A DNA stretch of 64,000 bases, taken from the NCBI RefSeq assembly GCF_048771995.1, contig NC_133024.1, positions 44,306,001 to 44,370,000 on the forward strand, written 5' to 3'. Under the pieces are notes generated by a model. The model did not search any database and had not been told where the DNA came from. It saw only the letters and a program-made list of their open reading frames with translations. Source of the DNA: Taeniopygia guttata. Lineage: Eukaryota > Chordata > Aves > Passeriformes > Estrildidae. The position numbers were made by a program, and so were the translations under genes. Shown here in pieces: positions 10,998 to 24,224 of this stretch; positions within the stretch are counted from its first letter, which is position 1; each line of letters opens with the position of its first letter.

Positions 10998-13902
10998 ACC
11001 TCTGAAAAGAATTTCATGAGGTAGATTCATTCTAGATGATCCTCTCAGAGCCAATCTAGAATAAAAGAGAAATGAGTAGTTGTTCAACTAATACAAGTTA
11101 ATAGTATTTTAGTTTTACCTACAAAGAAAAACACTCCATAGACTATTTCATTCACTACCATGGACTTACACACTCAGACAAGGATTTAAATCAGTTCTAA
11201 GCTCTCCAGTTCTCATACTGGGTGGAATCAATTATGATGTTTTTTTCGATTAATTTGAAGATAAATTTGTTTGGGGTTTTATTGTTACAGCTAGTGTGAA
11301 GTAGAGGTGAGCATATTATTTCCAGCAGAGACAGGTTGGAGATGGGAGAATAGAATCTGCATCAGTCCTATAAAAGATCATGATTCTCATTAAGCAAAAT
11401 GCCTGTGGTGTAGGCTTCAGCTTTCCTTTCCACCAGATACTGATGAGATTACTAAGAAACTATTCCAGTGCTTGGATTATGGTTTTTTGCTGGTAGAGAA
11501 GACATTAAATCTCAACATACAACTATATTCTGTAGTGATTATAAGCAAACTGAAAATGAACATCTGCACTGAGAATGTGCTGTTCAACACTGAAGAGGCT
11601 GGGTCTTACAGATGATGTGCTATGGTTATGCTAAAGATACTCAGACATCAGTTCTGAATGAAGTGTAGAGAAGAATCTGTGCAGTAAATATCATGCCTAT
11701 AAAATTCTGGAATGAAAAAAACCCACAATAACAAGAAAGTGTCTGAGAAATCACGTGGCTTTTTCCTTCCACATCCTTTTACATTCTCCACAATATCCAA
11801 GATATTATGTTTCTGTGTTGTGTTTAATTTCATAGGAAAGAGACTGATGGACTTTACTTAAAAGTTTTCTTGAGGATCCATAAAGATTAAAAAAAAATTG
11901 GTTTATCCTTTAGCAAGGATTTAAACTAAAATGCATTATTAGATACAATGCTATATTTTCACATAATATTGTCTCAGCATCTTTCTTTCTTCCTACATCC
12001 CTTGCACCTGTTTCTCCTGTGTATTCATAAATTTGCTGCTTCAGCATAGAATTTTTAAAACTCTAAAAATCTGTTGAGATTGCTGGTTTAGCAAGCTGAG
12101 GAAATAACAATAGAGCTTTAAAAGTATTTTTGATTCATTAGATTCTGTACATCATGTTGATTTTTATGTGATTGCAGAGTATGATAAAAATGCACAGATT
12201 CTGTTTTTTTCTCATAATCCTCATTCACAGACTTCTTGCATTTGAAACTGTCTTCATCCTCAAAACTAGCCATTTGTGTCCCCTGAGGAATGTTCAGTCC
12301 CCGAGGACTGTAGGACCCTTGGGTCTTAAAGGACCTTTGTCCTGAAATCCCCATATAATCAAGAAACCCTGGAGGCAAAAGTTTTCCTAGAGATCTGAAG
12401 AGAGGGCAGGGTGATTCTGTAAATCTGACCAGTGGAATAATAACATAGTGCTTAATAAGCCTTTCACACTGGGACAAGCTGCAGGAGCTGCAGGTGCTTC
12501 AGGGTCTTAGATCTGCAAAAGACAGATTTGTTAAAACTTCATCTGCTGAGCCTGCTTTTTCTATCATAAGATTAATTGCTTCAACTAAACACAGTGAAAC
12601 AGAGCACAGCTTGTTTGAAAATTAATACTTACAGATTTTAAACTAAACAGAATTGCTATGCTGATAATTCATTTGTATATTTCCAATGTCTGTAAAATGA
12701 AGAAACATAAATGTTCTTTTTTACACTGAAAATTAGAATGAAAGAATTTTGTTTCATCTGTGCACAGGGTACAGAACAGCACAAACCAGTCCGAAGTGTA
12801 TATAAACCCTATATTCCCATGACGCTTTATCAGACCCTCTATGCTCAACTCTCTATTCTCTCTGCTATAATGAACATATATATTTTATCCAGTTATTTCT
12901 CTCCTGCTATCAAAAGCAGCATTTCCCCTGCCACCCCTCCCCATATCAGCCCCCTCTCTTTTGTTTACCATACAGCAGTTAAACACTACTAGTGAAACCT
13001 AGGTAGGGATTTCATTTCAGATTAAGCTGTCTAAATGTCTGTGACTATATATTAGTCACATGGACTCTGGAATCTTGGCCACATTGTGGTCAAAGCACAA
13101 TACAGAAAAGAAGCCTGTGGAATGAGTAGGGTGACAAGCACCAGGTGTGTGACTCAGCAACTTAAATACACTGCAGTGGCTTAGGACATCCAAGACATCC
13201 CTGCTGTGCTGTCAGGCATGACACAAGATGCAGTGAGGATTTGCATGCTTTTGGAGTGTCAGCTGGATGCCACAGAGGATCAGAGGACAATTTTGAGCAT
13301 TTAGGTTTGATTCTCATTCTTTATACTGTGATGATTTTTTTGTTTGACTGTTTTGTTCTGTTTTGCTTTCCCACTAGGCCTGTGTTCTGTCTCACAGGCA
13401 TGTGCATTAGCAGGTTTAGGGAGCTGGGTGCATGAAAAGCAAGGGCACCACAATCTCTCCCAGAAAAGGTGTAAATAAGTGGGGGAGCTCATGCTCACAG
13501 GAAAGGAGGATGTGCTTCTTCATGCCCTGTGAATTGTGAAACTGTAGATATATATGGGAATTAGAATGCTTTGGTATTAGTAATAAAAAGGTGCTTAGAA
13601 ATGTATAGGGGCTTAACTGACATTCTTTGAGTGTCTGGTACTAGTGTATGGCTGCTATCAACCTTGAACTCTTTGTCAGTTGATGTCATTAACAAATCAA
13701 TAAGCTACTTTAATGCCTGATTTGATTTAAAACAGGTGCAACAAAGAGTTTGTCTCTGTGACACGCTCCAGCAAACTCTCTGTAGATCACCAAAACCATT
13801 GGCCAAGTCATAGGGTGCCACAATTTGGCAGATACTATTAAGAGCAGACTTCAGTTTTGTAAATCTAACATTTTTTATGTCCTTGAAACACTGTAACACA
13901 AC
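10998..13902. other. Anonymous non-coding DNA
   Basis: No gene or transposon is recognised. A minus-strand open stretch (12118-12477, about 119 codons) contains a charged segment MASFEDEDSFKCKK but no domain, and is judged likely chance. GTATATAAACC near 12799 resembles a TATA box but has no supporting context. The block 13060-13230 is slightly GC-richer and may be an unrecognised old repeat. Confidence 0.5.
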
Positions 13903-14108
13903 CATTCACATAATCATAGGAAGTTGCAATAGATCTCTGAAGGTCACCTAATCCAATGTTCCACTGTAGTAGATCTATCCTCAAAATTGGTGTCAAACTG
14001 TTCAGGACTTTATCCAAAGAATTTCTTAGGATGGAGATTCCATAAATTCTTTGGACAACTTGTATCAGTGTTTAGCAACTCTTATTGTTAAGTAATGTTT
14101 CATTGTTG
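13903..14108 (-). mobile_element. CR1 LINE 3' tail fragment
   Basis: Read on the minus strand, the segment ends in the CR1 terminal pattern: ATAATCATAGGAAGTTG on the plus strand, then GATCTCTGAAGGTCACCTAATCCAA. It also contains the GGATGGAGATTCCATAAATTCTTTGG block, which corresponds to the CR1 GGATGGAGACTCCACAACCTCTCTGG. Only about 200 bp of 3' tail remains, and divergence is high. Confidence 0.75.
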
Positions 14109-14255
14109 CTTCTGTGATTTTCCATGCTGCAGCTTGTGGCTGTGTGGTTTCTTCTGCAAGTCTATAATAAGAGTAGAAGAATATGGCTGTCTTCTGAATA
14201 ATCTCTCTTTAGATAGTGGAAAACTCTAAATACTCAAATGGAGCTTTTTCTTCCC

Positions 14256-14345
14256 TTCCCCTTCCCCTTCCCCTTCCCCTTCCCCTTCCCCTTCCCCTTC
14301 CCCTTCCCCTTCCCCTTCCCCTTCCCCTTCCCCTTCCCCTTCCCC
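14256..14345 (-). repeat. Hexanucleotide array (TTCCCC)15, G-quadruplex-prone
   Basis: Fifteen uninterrupted perfect TTCCCC units fill 90 bases, flanked by an impure CT-rich stretch on both sides. The minus strand reads GGGGAA repeated, giving fifteen G4 runs separated by two As, an ideal pattern for intramolecular G-quadruplexes. The tract is also homopurine-homopyrimidine with near-mirror symmetry, so triplex (H-DNA) is possible. Perfect purity suggests ongoing length variation. The Leu-Pro and Phe-Pro reading frames through it (plus, 14216-14467 and 14238-14624) are artefacts of the repeat. Confidence 0.95.
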
Positions 14346-14440
14346 CTTTTATTTTGCCTTTTTGCCTTCTCCTTATTTCCTTTTATATTTTCCTTTTTTT
14401 TTTTCACTTTTTTTACTTTTTTTCACTTTTTTCTCTCTCC
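14346..14440 (+). repeat. T-rich low-complexity tail of the hexamer array
   Basis: TTTT runs with scattered C and A continue the pyrimidine strand bias of the array for about 90 bases. There is no feature beyond low complexity. Confidence 0.6.
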
Positions 14441-17400
14441 ATTCCTCAATGGAAAAACAGACCTTAACTTCTTGTGCCCTGGATCCTTCACCTCTTCTCC
14501 ATATGGAGCAAGCCAAAACTGCAACAAGACTGACAGAATAATTTTTCTTATTTTCTTATTCTTATGGATGACGTTTTCTTATTTCAGTGCTATATTCATT
14601 ATTTCAACAAAGTTTTTTGTATAAATCCTTGCATAAATATCTTTCTCCCTTTTCTCCAACATACTGTGAAGTAGTTTGGCAGTCTATCTTTGACTCAGAT
14701 ACAAAAAGGGATTTGACCCCTACAAAGGCTAAGAAGTATAAAGAATGCATTATTTGATTTTTGAGTGACAGTATAAACAATATATTATAGCATGTTGAAA
14801 AGAAGAATCTGAAGGCTAAAAGGTCTATTTCAAAAACAATTACTTTATTGTTTTAAAGTCAAGGTTAATGTGATCTTGGTGCATTAAAATGATTTCTTTT
14901 TAGTGAATACAATCATTTATGAATATAATTTTAAAACAAGAAGATTAAAAGTTTTTAAGTCACATACTTTCACAAAAGAGTACAAACCTTAGAAAATGTA
15001 TTTTAAAAAAAGCTATTATATTGAAAATGGTAGGTTCCCCCGCCTCTTCCAACACTTGAACATTATGTACCCTTTTAGTTATGTCTGTCTAAAATACTGT
15101 GGGTGCCATTTATCATAACATGATGTGTCTTCCAAATAAGAATGACCCTCTGCAGAAAAAGATCACATTATGTATTGATACCACATTGGAAGTTTCTGCC
15201 TCCAAGCTGTCAGGAAAACTAATAAACCAGCTAATGCAGTAGACTTTCAGCATTATTAGCTTTGAGTACAAATGTTAAGGACACTTCAGCTTTGTAAGTA
15301 AAGGAATTATTCTTTTTTTTTTTAATCCTTTTTTTTCTAAAATAGAAAATTGAAAGAAATAATAATCTAATCAATGTAGATTAGACCAGAGAATTATGCT
15401 GGAGTAAACTACAACAGACTTCTTTGCATTCAAAGGTAAATTCAAAAAATATACCAGTTAGTAGTTTTATAATTTAGCAGATATTTTAAGCTGAGTTGAC
15501 AATTTTAATAGCATTGCAAAAAACAAAAGTCCAATACTTTTAAGGCACTGAGTAACTCCATGTTTCACTGAAGTCAGCAGGAGGTGACACTCAAAACATT
15601 TACAAATTCCATTTCTAATACAAAGGTAGCAGCATGAACCCCTAAAAATGCATTCTTTTTATATCTATAATCATAGAAGTTTCCTGAAATTTCCACATAA
15701 TTCTGTCTTAAGGTTTGAATGAATGCATGTAAATCATAAATTTGCTTGTTTGGATCTGATTCTGGTTTAAAAAAACCCTTTCTTTAATTCTAGGTTAAAG
15801 CTTAACTCTGCAATAATCATGCTAAGCCAGTCAATAACATTAATTCTTGGATCAGATTCACGGATACTCCACAGCAAATTTGTAATGGTTCAGTGCAAAG
15901 AAGTCATAAAGCTGATTCATTAAGTTCCTGAGGATTCCCTATGGAACTGCTGTAATGGTGTATATTTTGGGCTTGTGCCCAGAGAAGTTTCCCTCATAAA
16001 ACGGGGTTAGTCAAAGATCTCTTGCTGCCAGAATAAGCCTATAGGCTGTGAGCAAAAGCACAAAAATAACCTTAACGTGGGTGACATTATAGTCATGACT
16101 GGGCTGAACTACAGCTAAATCTCTTCTGAGAAAATGAGACAAGCATTCAGTTACCCCTCAGGCTCAGCAAAACAGGGTTAGCAGATCCTGCCATGTAAGT
16201 AGATGTGATCATTTTATGTATTCTTTTAAATTATGTGGGAACTTAAAAAAATTGAAATGGCAAAACATGCTTGTCATGATGAATCTCAGATTTAATTTAT
16301 AAAATTTTAAGGTATCCAAGACCTTAATAGTGCAATAGCTGCTGCTTGTACTTTATCCTCAAAACTAAAAGATCTGTATATTCATTAATTAATATCTTAA
16401 AGAACAATCTTATTTTTTTCTTTGAAATATAAGTATAAAAGGTCTTATCACTTCTTTTGGCTTCATTGATTTACATTTTCACTTCATAGATTTCAAAGAG
16501 CTTTTTACCTGACTTAATTTCCTTCTATGTCCTTCAATATTTCCATTAACAGATCTGAGAACATTAGTCTGGTGGGTTTTATTTTCCTTTATCCAATGCT
16601 TTCGCTTTTTAATGTTATTTTTTTGTTTGCTTGCGTTTTTGTCTCCTGTCCCAGTTTATACTGTCCAAAGTTTATTGAACTATGACTATATTTTTAGCTT
16701 TTCTTCCCTAATTTATGAATCATTCCTACTCCTAACATTTGATACAAATATACAAAAATTTACAGACAAACATAAACATAGAAATAAATTTATAATAATT
16801 ACTATAGATTTGAATTAGATTCTACTTGTCATATATATGGGATGGCAGACTCTGACTGTCTTTATTTCTGTTATACGTCTAATCTAAAACTTTAAATTCT
16901 ATCTGTAATAATGGAGAAAGGTAAACACTTCCACAAAATTACTCTTTAATTTAAGTTATATTGTCAAGGAATAACACTCAATACAAACAAAAATCAGGTT
17001 TTTAAAGTATCATTAATTTCCCTTATTGGCAAAAATACCCTTGTGATTAATTTTCCCAATTTACAAGGTATATATTTATATTTAATATATAAATTCAATA
17101 TATATTCATATATATATATTCAATATATTTATATTGAAGAATTTTCCCTTCTGAACTGGAATGCATTCACTTTTTTTCCTTAATAGAATAGTTCATACAA
17201 GTTCCTTGCTCTCAGCTGAAAGTCTGGAAATTTCTTGTGAGTAAAGGAATATTTTATTACTTTGAAGTGTTATTTGCAATTGGTGACTGATGCTTCTTTT
17301 TATGAGTTTTTGATTGTTTGGTTTATTTTGGGGCTTCTTTTCCCCCAGATGTTAAACTGGATTTTGATTCAGCTCTCACTGGCCTATACTTTGAATGAAA

Positions 17401-18718
17401 GTTCTAATTACTGTGAATTTTAAAAACCCTTCTGGTGTGTCAGTTTGAAAGATATGAAGCACAGAAAAAGTGTTATCATCTTCCTTGTTTCTTGTTCTTT
17501 TCAAAAGGGAGGTTGTTTAAGAGAGGAGAAACTAGCGTATTCAAAGTAGCTGTAGATGGTGGCTTAGTCGATATCAACAACCAAGTGCATGGAAGAGTTG
17601 TGCTGCCAAATCAGATGTTTTGTTCTTAGAGTACTGATAAAATCTGCTGATAATGTTGCAATAGTATTGATAATACTTTGGGGAACAGGAAAGTTCCACT
17701 AACCAGGTAAACTTGTAAAGAGATCATGCCACTAGATCAAACCATTGAATCAATAGCCCAACAGTAACAGGTTGCAGCAAATATAAAGTGAATTACAATC
17801 AAGTGACCATATGGGTAAACTTCAAAAATAAATTTATATTCTAATACTGGATACTTGCTACTTTAATACTTGATATTTTTTAAAACTGCAACTTGTCCAC
17901 ATTAACACAACTAGGCTTGCTATTTCATTTGTTAAACAAGAGATGAAGGTTGTGTGCTTGAGACAGAGATGTTCAGCCTCAGAGCAGCAAGGGGCTCCAG
18001 GCTCAGCCTCTTGTTTTCCTCTTGAAGGACTGTGAATAGGTAATTTTTAAGAATTGGAGCACGAAATGGAGAAGAAGCAAACAATTTTTCTTGTGTATTA
18101 AATAATGATATATGTACTCCTCTGGGAAAAATAATGGTATATATTTTCCTCTGAAAATATGTACAATGTTGAAATATCCCACATAAACTAATATTCTCAA
18201 AAACAAAATCAATCTATCTATCCTTTTTACTTTTTCTGTTCAGAAATATGGAACAAGCTTGGAACTGCAGTGGTATGGCTTTTCACTGTACTGTGGCTAC
18301 ATTGTTCTGTATCTTGTCAGTATCATGTACTTCATTAAATTACATTAATCCCTGTTTCTGAGCCATTCTGTTGGGTTCTACTAGACAATTTCTTAGTTTC
18401 TCCCTATAACAACTGAACTAGTACACATTTTCATTACATTGGAAAGAAATTTGATTTTGAATCAGAAATAATTGATCTTGAATTTGGTAAGGCTCCTTGA
18501 TTGTAGAAAGAACTCCTCCTTATGTCCAAATGTAAACTGGACTCTACCTGACAGTGATGAAGGTGGGGCTTTTCCCTTTTTGTCCTCTCACAGTTGTGAT
18601 ATACTATTATTAACTCTTAGTTAAAAGTGGTTTTACTCTGAAACGGATGAAACTCAGAGGTCCCTTCTGCTTTTGGTAATGTTGTTTCATAATTATTCAA
18701 TTAAGGTTTCTTGCAACT
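14441..18718. other. Anonymous non-coding DNA, possible conserved elements
   Basis: No gene or recognised transposon is present. AT dinucleotide-rich sequence lies at 17070-17145. Segments 15180-15300 and 15850-16150 are less AT-rich and contain mixed homeodomain-like ATTA motifs, so they could be conserved non-coding elements. That cannot be decided without alignment. Confidence 0.45.
17070..17145. repeat. AT-rich simple repeat
   Basis: Imperfect TATATT/ATTCAATA units produce several short self-complementary stretches. It looks like a degenerate microsatellite. Confidence 0.6.
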
Positions 18719-19090
18719 GTTGAGGATGCATTCAGTGCCGGTAGCTCACGGCGCAGCTGCAGTTTGAGGTGCAGGCTGAGCTCTGGGTGTGGGAGCCCCA
18801 GCCAAGAGGCCATGAGCTGCTGACCCTTTACAGGACAGAGGGCACAGGGACCTGTGGCCCAGCCAGGTGACCGGGAACTCAGGGACACGTCAGGAGCTGA
18901 GCACTCCGCTGGAAAACCCCAGACTTTACCATGCACAGACTGTGAGGGTATGAAAGCCCAGGGAGTCCTTTGTTCAGGGTCTGGCCTCAGAGGCAGCAGC
19001 TTGGCCTGTTATTCTGTGATTGAACTATGATTAAATTATTTTAGGGATCCAGATGTCTGAGATTCTGCTGTGGAAATCCAAGGGTTGAAC
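18719..19090 (+). mobile_element. Possible solo LTR (endogenous retrovirus), family unsure
   Basis: A GC-rich block stands out sharply from its AT-rich surroundings. It starts near TGTTGAGGATG and contains a TATGAAAGCCCAGG TATA-like sequence near 18950. Downstream come GTCTGGCCTCAGAGGCAGCAG and GATTAAATTATTTTAGGGATCC, which could be the R region and poly(A) signal. This U3-TATA-R-poly(A) order is what an LTR looks like. No target-site duplication was found and the right boundary is uncertain. Another GC-rich interspersed repeat is possible. Confidence 0.35.
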
Positions 19091-22000
19091 CAGTATGGAA
19101 ATCTGGTCTGACTGTATGACAGTGGGGTGTGTAGGACATCATGATGGACATTTGTCATCTCTCTGGAGCTGCCCATGGTTTTTGGTCCCAGCCAGAGTCT
19201 CAGGTGGTGGGAGTGTGACAGCCAGAGTAGCTTCTGGATGGTCAGACAGGGAAGTTTCCTTTTATATTGTCATATAAAATTACAGTGGGCATTTATGACC
19301 CACATAATTTACAATCTACATGCTTTCTTTGTTGGGAATCTTGACAGGCAGAAATAGGTTCTCCAACCCAACACAATGAATCTGCTGGTAGATTTGGTTT
19401 GTTCCCATTCTATATAGGTGCTTTTAGACTGTACTATTTATTACTAAATATGTGAGCTGGTCTAGGATCCTTCTTATTTTCACTTCATTTATAAACTGTA
19501 AGCCAATCTGCAGATCCCCTGCTCTTTGAGGTAAAATGCTTCCTGCTAATCCTTTTGGTGGTCTTCTTTCACATGGTAGTGGATTTGTTATGATATTTTC
19601 CAATGAACTTTTATAGAATGACAGGCACCATCTGAATAACTGCAATGATTTTTAGGGAAATTAAACTTTGAGTTCATATTAACTTTAATTACCATTTAAC
19701 ATTTAATATTAGCATTTAATTAAGCTTTCTTTTTTTTAAGCTGTGTTGAAAGAGAGAAGGGAGCAAAGTCAGGCCACTGTTTTTAACTTGCAAATAGCAG
19801 TTAGATACCTCCTGTAGTTAAAGAAAAAGCATTTGGTATTTTGAAGACAGTGTGCCTTTGAATAAAGGAGCAATTGAAATTTTGCTGATTGCACCTCACA
19901 GGTAAGTTCAGTGCTTGGAAGCCAGAGCTGTCTTGCAAATGTGAAACTAGGTAACATTTGTCATGGTATGTCTCATTCTAGTTCAATTGGTTGTAGTTAG
20001 TGTTATACATCACCCTAGGTGATTTTGAGCTAAAAAGTAATGCATAATAATTTGAAATTATTTGGGAAAGGATTTTACAGTAAAAACATGTTTTATTTTG
20101 TCATACAATGTTAGACAATATGAAATTTTGATGTACATTAATGATGAAAAACCAGCTTTGTATTTTCTGCCTCTCAGGTAGAGCAGAGCCTTAGGCCACC
20201 TTAAAGGAATATTTGCTTCAGGCATTTCTCATGTTATTGTCTGCTGTTTGACAGTGAGCCATACAAAGCCTGAATGTCCTGAAAAGAATATTGTAGCTAT
20301 TTACAATTTTTATATCTTTTCTTTTGCATTTGAAAGTTATCACTGCATATATTATAGGTCGTGAACTGAAAAGCAGTGACTAAAGCAAATAGAAGTAAAA
20401 CCAAAATATAAAGTCTAGTTTTTCACCTAAACTTTTCTGGAACTAAACACTCAGCCAATCATGAATGAAAGCATTAACAGATTTTCTACTTTGAAAACAA
20501 CAGAAAGATAAAATTAATAGCAAAACTGTTCCTTAAGAATGCTGAGACAAGCAGGAAAATTTACTGAGATATTTTCTTCCTAAAAAAATATTTATTGGAA
20601 GACATATATTTATATATACAAAGCAATAACAAAACAAATTAGAAAAAATTATATGACCTGGACATTTTGAATTAGACTTGAAAGCTGATTGCTGATTATT
20701 TCTCAGAGAGAAAAGCAAAATCACTATTGCATATGAATCAGATAATGTGTGCTAGATTATTTTGCTCCGTTATTTTAAAAAGGGAAGGAAAAAGACTTCA
20801 AATTTGGGAAGGGAGGGACATCCTTTACATTTTCAGTCAACATGAATGTAAATGACCTGCTTTGCTGGATGCTATGACATGGTAAAGCTCTCTGTTTTGT
20901 TAAATTAAACATAATTTCAAATACAATGCACCATTTTGAATATAATTACAAAACTGGGGAATGTAGGTTTGAAAAAATAGAATAATCTTAAAACACAAGA
21001 GGATTGATTTGGTTGTTCTGTCAAGGGAACAAAAAAAGTAAATGGCTGTAAAGAAAAAATAAATGTAGATGTATTTAACTAAAAGATTCATCTGTTGGGA
21101 TAGTAGAGGAATACCTGCTTTTTTAGGTTTATTTAGCATATTGCATTTTAGGAAAATAAATTAGGAAAACAAAGAGGGTTTTTTTTTTTGTTTATTAGTT
21201 ATTTTCTAAATTGAGAGATAAGCTAATACAGAAAAATAATGCAAACCCACAAATTAAAAAGAATTATTTATTACAATAAAGAGAAAAATCCTGAATTATA
21301 TAGTATCTTTATTTGAAGCATTGGTATTCAATCTAAAGAGAAAATGTGAAGAACTTAAAAACTAAAAGAGAATAAGAGATGACAGTTTGCTGGACATTTG
21401 ACTATGAATCTGCAGTCAGGGGTACACCACATAAACAGTAATGTTCCTCATAAAAGTAGTAATGATAAATTCTTTTGCATACAACATTTTGTTACCATGC
21501 AGTGAAAATCCACAGCTAAAAATACTGCTGAGAATCCTATGACTGTTGCAAACAGAATAATAGTGATAAATCAAAAGGAACCCATAAATAAATTGCAAAA
21601 TGGTCATGAATTTGTGCAGAGTTATAATTGAGTGCAAGCAGGAAGGAGACATGGATAGCCTAATATTTATAATTAATTAAGGTTACTGAGTTATACTTCT
21701 TCCGTGATTCCATGAAAGTCTAACACCAATTTTTGCTCTACAAAGACATGATTACCATATCAAACAGCTTAATTGAGAAGAAGCTAGTTATTGTTTAAAC
21801 ACCGGATAGATGATGGAAGAAGAGAAACTTCCAGAATGGAAGTCACTTAATTAGTGTCTTCTTAATGATAAGATACATTTCTGAAAATAATGATATTGTA
21901 TTTTAAAAAAAAGATGGTGCAGAAATCTTTTATGACTGGTAGTGTCTTTGAAGTGGTAAAGACTCTAAAAGAAAACTGCAGCATATATTTGCAGATTCTC

Positions 22001-22559
22001 TATACAGACTGCTCAAAATTCCAATAACAGGAGGTAAGGAAGAGAAATGGAATATTATTAGGAAGATGAAATGAATGAATGATTAGATTATTATCATACA
22101 AATGGCTAGGTATCTCTATAATACTTGTAGGTACTTTTAAAAACTCAATACCTCATATCCAATCAGTATTTCAAATATTAATCAGAGAAAGGACCTGTAA
22201 CTGATTCCCTTTCACTCAAGAAGGCTCATTACAGAGTTTGATTGTAATATTAGAACTGCCACTGAGATGTACCAGACTAAAATCTGAAATGTCTTGTCTG
22301 CTAGAGCAAGAAATCAAAGCTTGTGACTTCATTAATTCATGTTATTAATTTTTTGTTCTAATTGCAAGTGGTTTTGCACTAGAAATATAAACATGTGAGG
22401 GAATATTTTAATGTTAGAAGTAGATTTCTTAAAAATATGCTCCCTCTCAAATGCTTTACACATTTTAAAGATTTTAACAAATATTTAAAGTGATTAGCTA
22501 TTTGCTATGAGGTCAACTTATTATTTTGGAAACTTAGTAAAAGAGGCTAAGGATTTCTG
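19091..22559. other. Anonymous non-coding DNA
   Basis: AT-rich sequence with only short broken frames. No splice-bounded coding exon, RNA gene or repeat was recognised. The first 200 bases may still belong to the GC-rich element on the left. Confidence 0.5.
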
Positions 22560-22905
22560 GCTCAAAACATTTTGGGTGCATTTGTGGGGGAAGGTCAAGT
22601 TGGGCCTTGCTCTGGTGAGGTGGTGCTCTGTTCTGCACATCCCAGCTACCCAGGCCTGTACCCCATCCCTGTAGTGGCCCCCAATCCCTGGCACACCAGA
22701 GGCAACACTCCACACCTGCCTCTGGGGCCCCTACCTCAGCTCCTGAGTGGCCAAATGACCACAAGTCCCACCTAGGAAAGCCAAATGGTACTTAAGCCAA
22801 AGCATGAAGTGAACATGTCTTGATCCCACCTCCTCATGGAATTTCTGTCAGTAAAACATTGGAACCAGGAGTGGTATTTGTGCTTGTTCTTCGCTATATC
22901 TTTTC
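22560..22905 (+). mobile_element. Possible solo LTR or GC-rich repeat, family unsure
   Basis: This is an isolated GC-rich segment with several overlapping short frames on both strands and no coding signature. A GGTACTTAAGCC sequence near 22788 could be a decayed TATA element. AGTAAAACATTGGAACCAGGAG near 22851 could be a decayed poly(A) signal followed by an LTR end. The arrangement hints at an LTR, but no terminal TG/CA pair or duplication is clear. Confidence 0.3.
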
Positions 22906-23489
22906 TCTCTTTCTTCTAATTCCCTCTTCTCAGAGTTTTGGGAAACATAAAATTGGACTTGAAGGCTTGAAGTTTGCTAAGTCCAGTGTGCCAAATTAAT
23001 GCTTTGTAAAATTCTTTACGTTGACTAAATGCTGCTCTAAACTTTTGCCAAGGTTCTCTAATGTTCTGAAGTTGCCAGTAAAGGTTTGTGTTGTTTTGAC
23101 CTTTTGAGAATATCTTGTCTGTATTTCTCCTGTGCATCTAACTCAGTGTACATAAAAAAACCATAAGCCTTTTTAAGAGGCTTGTTCAAGTGAGGTTTTG
23201 AGGCCTTACAGCCATTATTGGCACAAGACCAGAAAACTGGTGGGTTTATCCTATATTTTATGTGAATTTTGTTCAATGTTTTACACAATGTAAGGATTAT
23301 ATACAGATTCCGAGAAATACAGAAGATTCCATTATCTTTGTCAAATGCCATAATAGCAAGGGCACAGATAATTTTCTTTTTAGCTTCTTGCATCCCAGTT
23401 TTAATTCTTTTTCAGAGTAATGTCTCATCTGAATAGGAAGACTAGACAACTCTTTATATAAAAAATTCTCTTTGCTATAACGTCAAGGC
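22906..23489. other. Anonymous non-coding DNA
   Basis: A minus-strand open stretch of about 110 codons (23058-23393) shows no domain and no consistent codon character. Nothing else is recognisable before the LTR cluster that follows. Confidence 0.5.
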
Positions 23490-24036
23490 TGGCACACAGG
23501 GTAGGGCTGGGATGGAATTAGCTTTCCCCACAGCAATGCTTGTATGAGCACAGTTCATACAGCATAAAGGTGATCTCTCCTGTCACTCCTCACCCCTACT
23601 TCAAAAGGCCAAGAGGCTGGGGATGAGCAAGAGCTTGGGAGAAGACATACCCAGGACTGCTGACCCAAACTGGCTAAAAGCTTATTCCATGACAGGTGAT
23701 GTTTTCTGAAAGAAAAGCTAAGTGAAAAGAGGAGGAAGGAGGTGTTTGTAATTCAGCTGTTCATATTCAAAAGCAACTCCTGCAGATCCTGAGGCCTTAC
23801 TTCCTAAGAAGTGACTGTACATCAACTGCTGTTGGAAAGTAGAGAATATATATTTTTGTTTTCCTTTGCTTCTGCATGTGTCCTTAGCCTTTCTTCATTA
23901 AACAGACTTTATTTTGATGCACAAGTTTTCCTTTTTTTTTTTTTTTTTCTTTTTTCTCCTGTCCTGCAGAGGAGGGGAGTCATAAAGTGGATTTGTGGAC
24001 ATCTGGTGGGTGGCGATCCAAGATCAGCCCACTACA
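23490..24036 (+). mobile_element. Diverged solo LTR, avian ERVL-like (first of three)
   Basis: The segment matches in order the same LTR family as 54684-55270. It has a GGGCTGGGATGGAATTA start region, GACTGCTGACCCAAACTGGC near 23656, a purine-rich GAGGAGGAAGGAGG block, TTCATTAAACAGACTTTATTTTGATGCACAAGTTTTC (poly(A) region) and a terminal GGAGGGGAGTCATAAAG...CAGCCCACTACA. The first bases, including a clean TGTCCTG, are too eroded to place exactly. A poly-T expansion of about 20 bases lies near 23932. Long mutational decay is evident, and no internal viral coding region follows. Confidence 0.6.
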
Positions 24037-24224
24037 GTCACTTTTTGGTGACTGAGGTGGGACACTTGAAAATTTGAGAGGAGGACAGTAATTGAGAGAG
24101 GTAACAGGCACAGTGTGGATCAGCCATTGCCAAAGAAAGAATAATTGGGTTTTTCTGTGCTTGTGTGCAATTATGATGAAGAGGCAAGGGGTAAAATGAG
24201 TGCAACTAGTCACTCTTTGTTGGC

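Noticed and set aside
12118..12477. 119-codon minus-strand open frame
   Set aside because: No recognisable motif, no nearby poly(A) signal and no neighbouring exon. It is kept only as a note within the surrounding block.
12795..12812. TATA-box-like GTATATAAACC
   Set aside because: AT-rich DNA contains many such strings, and no CpG, initiator or downstream exon supports a promoter.
14216..14624. Leu-Pro and Phe-Pro repeat proteins
   Set aside because: They are translations of the TTCCCC array and its T-rich flank, not genes.
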